A stretch of 64,000 nt of DNA from Roseibium salinum (lineage in GTDB: Bacteria > Pseudomonadota > Alphaproteobacteria > Rhizobiales > Stappiaceae). Below are positions 63,546 through 64,000 of this stretch, piece after piece (positions within the stretch are counted from its first letter, which is position 1; each line of letters starts with the position of its first letter). The position numbers and the translations under genes are program-made. Under the pieces are notes generated by a model. The model was not told the DNA's origin. It made no database searches and saw only the letters and a list, made by a program, of their open reading frames with translations. Where the stretch lies: assembly GCF_026240905.1 (NCBI RefSeq), contig NZ_JAPEVI010000003.1, positions 1,364,001 through 1,428,000 on the forward strand. Reading direction: 5' to 3'.

Positions 63546-64000
63546 TCAATCAATGCGCCCGGAATTGCCGGCCCCGGAGCCCATCTCCGGATCTTCTCCG
63601 GTCAATTCCTCGTAGCTTTCGGTAAAGTATTGGGTGAAAACACCGACAAGCCCGTCGTCATAAGCCCCGGACAGGGAAGTCCAGCGTTCCTGCAGCCGGT
63701 CCCAGTTTTTGGCCTTCTGGTTGCCGAACGTGCTCTTTGCCCCCTGCCCTTCGCGTTCTATCGCTTTCGGAGAAAGCGTCTCATCAAATCGCGCGGCTGC
63801 CTTCTGCATCGCCGCATAGGTCCACACGTGATGCTTCTGGATGTCCTTGAACGCATTGCGCATGGCCTTGTCGATCGGCAGATAGCCGTTGGCTTCCGCG
63901 CTTTGCGAAAGCATCGTCTGCAAAGCCATTTGCGGGGTCGGCGAGAATTTCAGCGCGTTGTTGCCGCTCCGGCTGATCAATGTCCGGTTGGCATTGCGCG
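63546..64000 (-). CDS. tagH: T6SS FHA-domain protein TagH/Fha, C-terminal part
   Basis: The last ~150 residues of a T6SS FHA protein; the frame runs open to the window edge, so the phosphopeptide-binding FHA domain is outside. The C-terminal T6SS-FHA domain is seen as LISRSGNNALKFSPTPQMALQTML, GYLPIDKAMRNAFKDIQKHHVWTYAAMQKA and FDETLSPKAIE. It is the expected target of PpkA and PppA encoded downstream. Confidence 0.88.
   Translation of the reverse strand, partial: RNANRTLISRSGNNALKFSPTPQMALQTMLSQSAEANGYLPIDKAMRNAFKDIQKHHVWTYAAMQKAAARFDETLSPKAIEREGQGAKSTFGNQKAKNWDRLQERWTSLSGAYDDGLVGVFTQYFTESYEELTGEDPEMGSGAGNSGRID

Overview
The window looks like a chromosomal segment of a marine or host-associated alphaproteobacterium, most likely Hyphomicrobiales near Roseibium/Labrenzia/Stappia. 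That placement is an inference from high GC, the aapJQMP amino-acid transporter, an Agrobacterium-like T6SS gene order (tagH-tssK-tssL-tssM-tagF-pppA-ppkA), a possible EcfG-type promoter and the overall gene mix. It was read by eye; no database search was run.

Layout. 0-2 kb: end of a sugar ABC transporter (binding protein, MalK/UgpC-type ATPase). 2-10.8 kb: two divergent operons around an AT-rich control region near 5.2 kb. Leftward are an NTF2-like protein, an M81 (MlrC-like) peptidase and a D-threonine-aldolase/D-serine-dehydratase-like enzyme. Rightward are RidA, an RpiR regulator, an SDR, a GH20 hexosaminidase and a second M81 protein. Together they suggest scavenging of amino-sugar/D-amino-acid material such as chitin or peptidoglycan fragments. 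10.75-11.9 kb: a gene-poor stretch with repeats and an EcfG-like promoter. 11.9-23.1 kb: mostly single genes (secreted protein, Cfa, cysteine synthase, cardiolipin synthase, LysE, AlaX-like editing protein, GFA, sulfurtransferase, HD/TetR divergent pair, DUF2459 protein) and a 270-bp MITE-like element. 23.1-27.8 kb: aapJQMP. 28-35 kb: MetC, then an envelope-glycan operon (GT39, PAP2, GT2, LAB_N), a phosphodiesterase and a CAP lipoprotein.

35-39.8 kb holds a probable RiPP locus: a YcaO enzyme, two short proteins resembling nitrile-hydratase-type leader precursors, a BTAD/TPR regulator and an 83-aa protein. 40-46 kb is housekeeping and unknown genes with three tRNAs (Arg-TCT, Pro-TGG, Glu-TTC). 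At 46 kb is a protein resembling the edema-factor/ExoY nucleotidyl cyclase domain, followed by a secreted caspase-like protein.

49-64 kb is one half of a type VI secretion cluster. Joined to its regulatory end is a TonB/Tol-like motor: ExbB, two ExbD paralogues (one lacking the membrane Asp) and a TonB-like protein. The C-terminal periplasmic domain of the TonB-like protein appears homologous to that of the T6SS kinase PpkA, with the same 52-residue spacing between two cysteines. This is the best candidate here for an undescribed system: an ion-driven periplasmic device coupled to T6SS threonine-phosphorylation control.

Four genes (aapJ, GT39, phosphodiesterase, tssM) carry six apparent single-base indels, most at short homopolymer runs. 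Base-calling error is a likely explanation, so these genes are annotated as single coding units.
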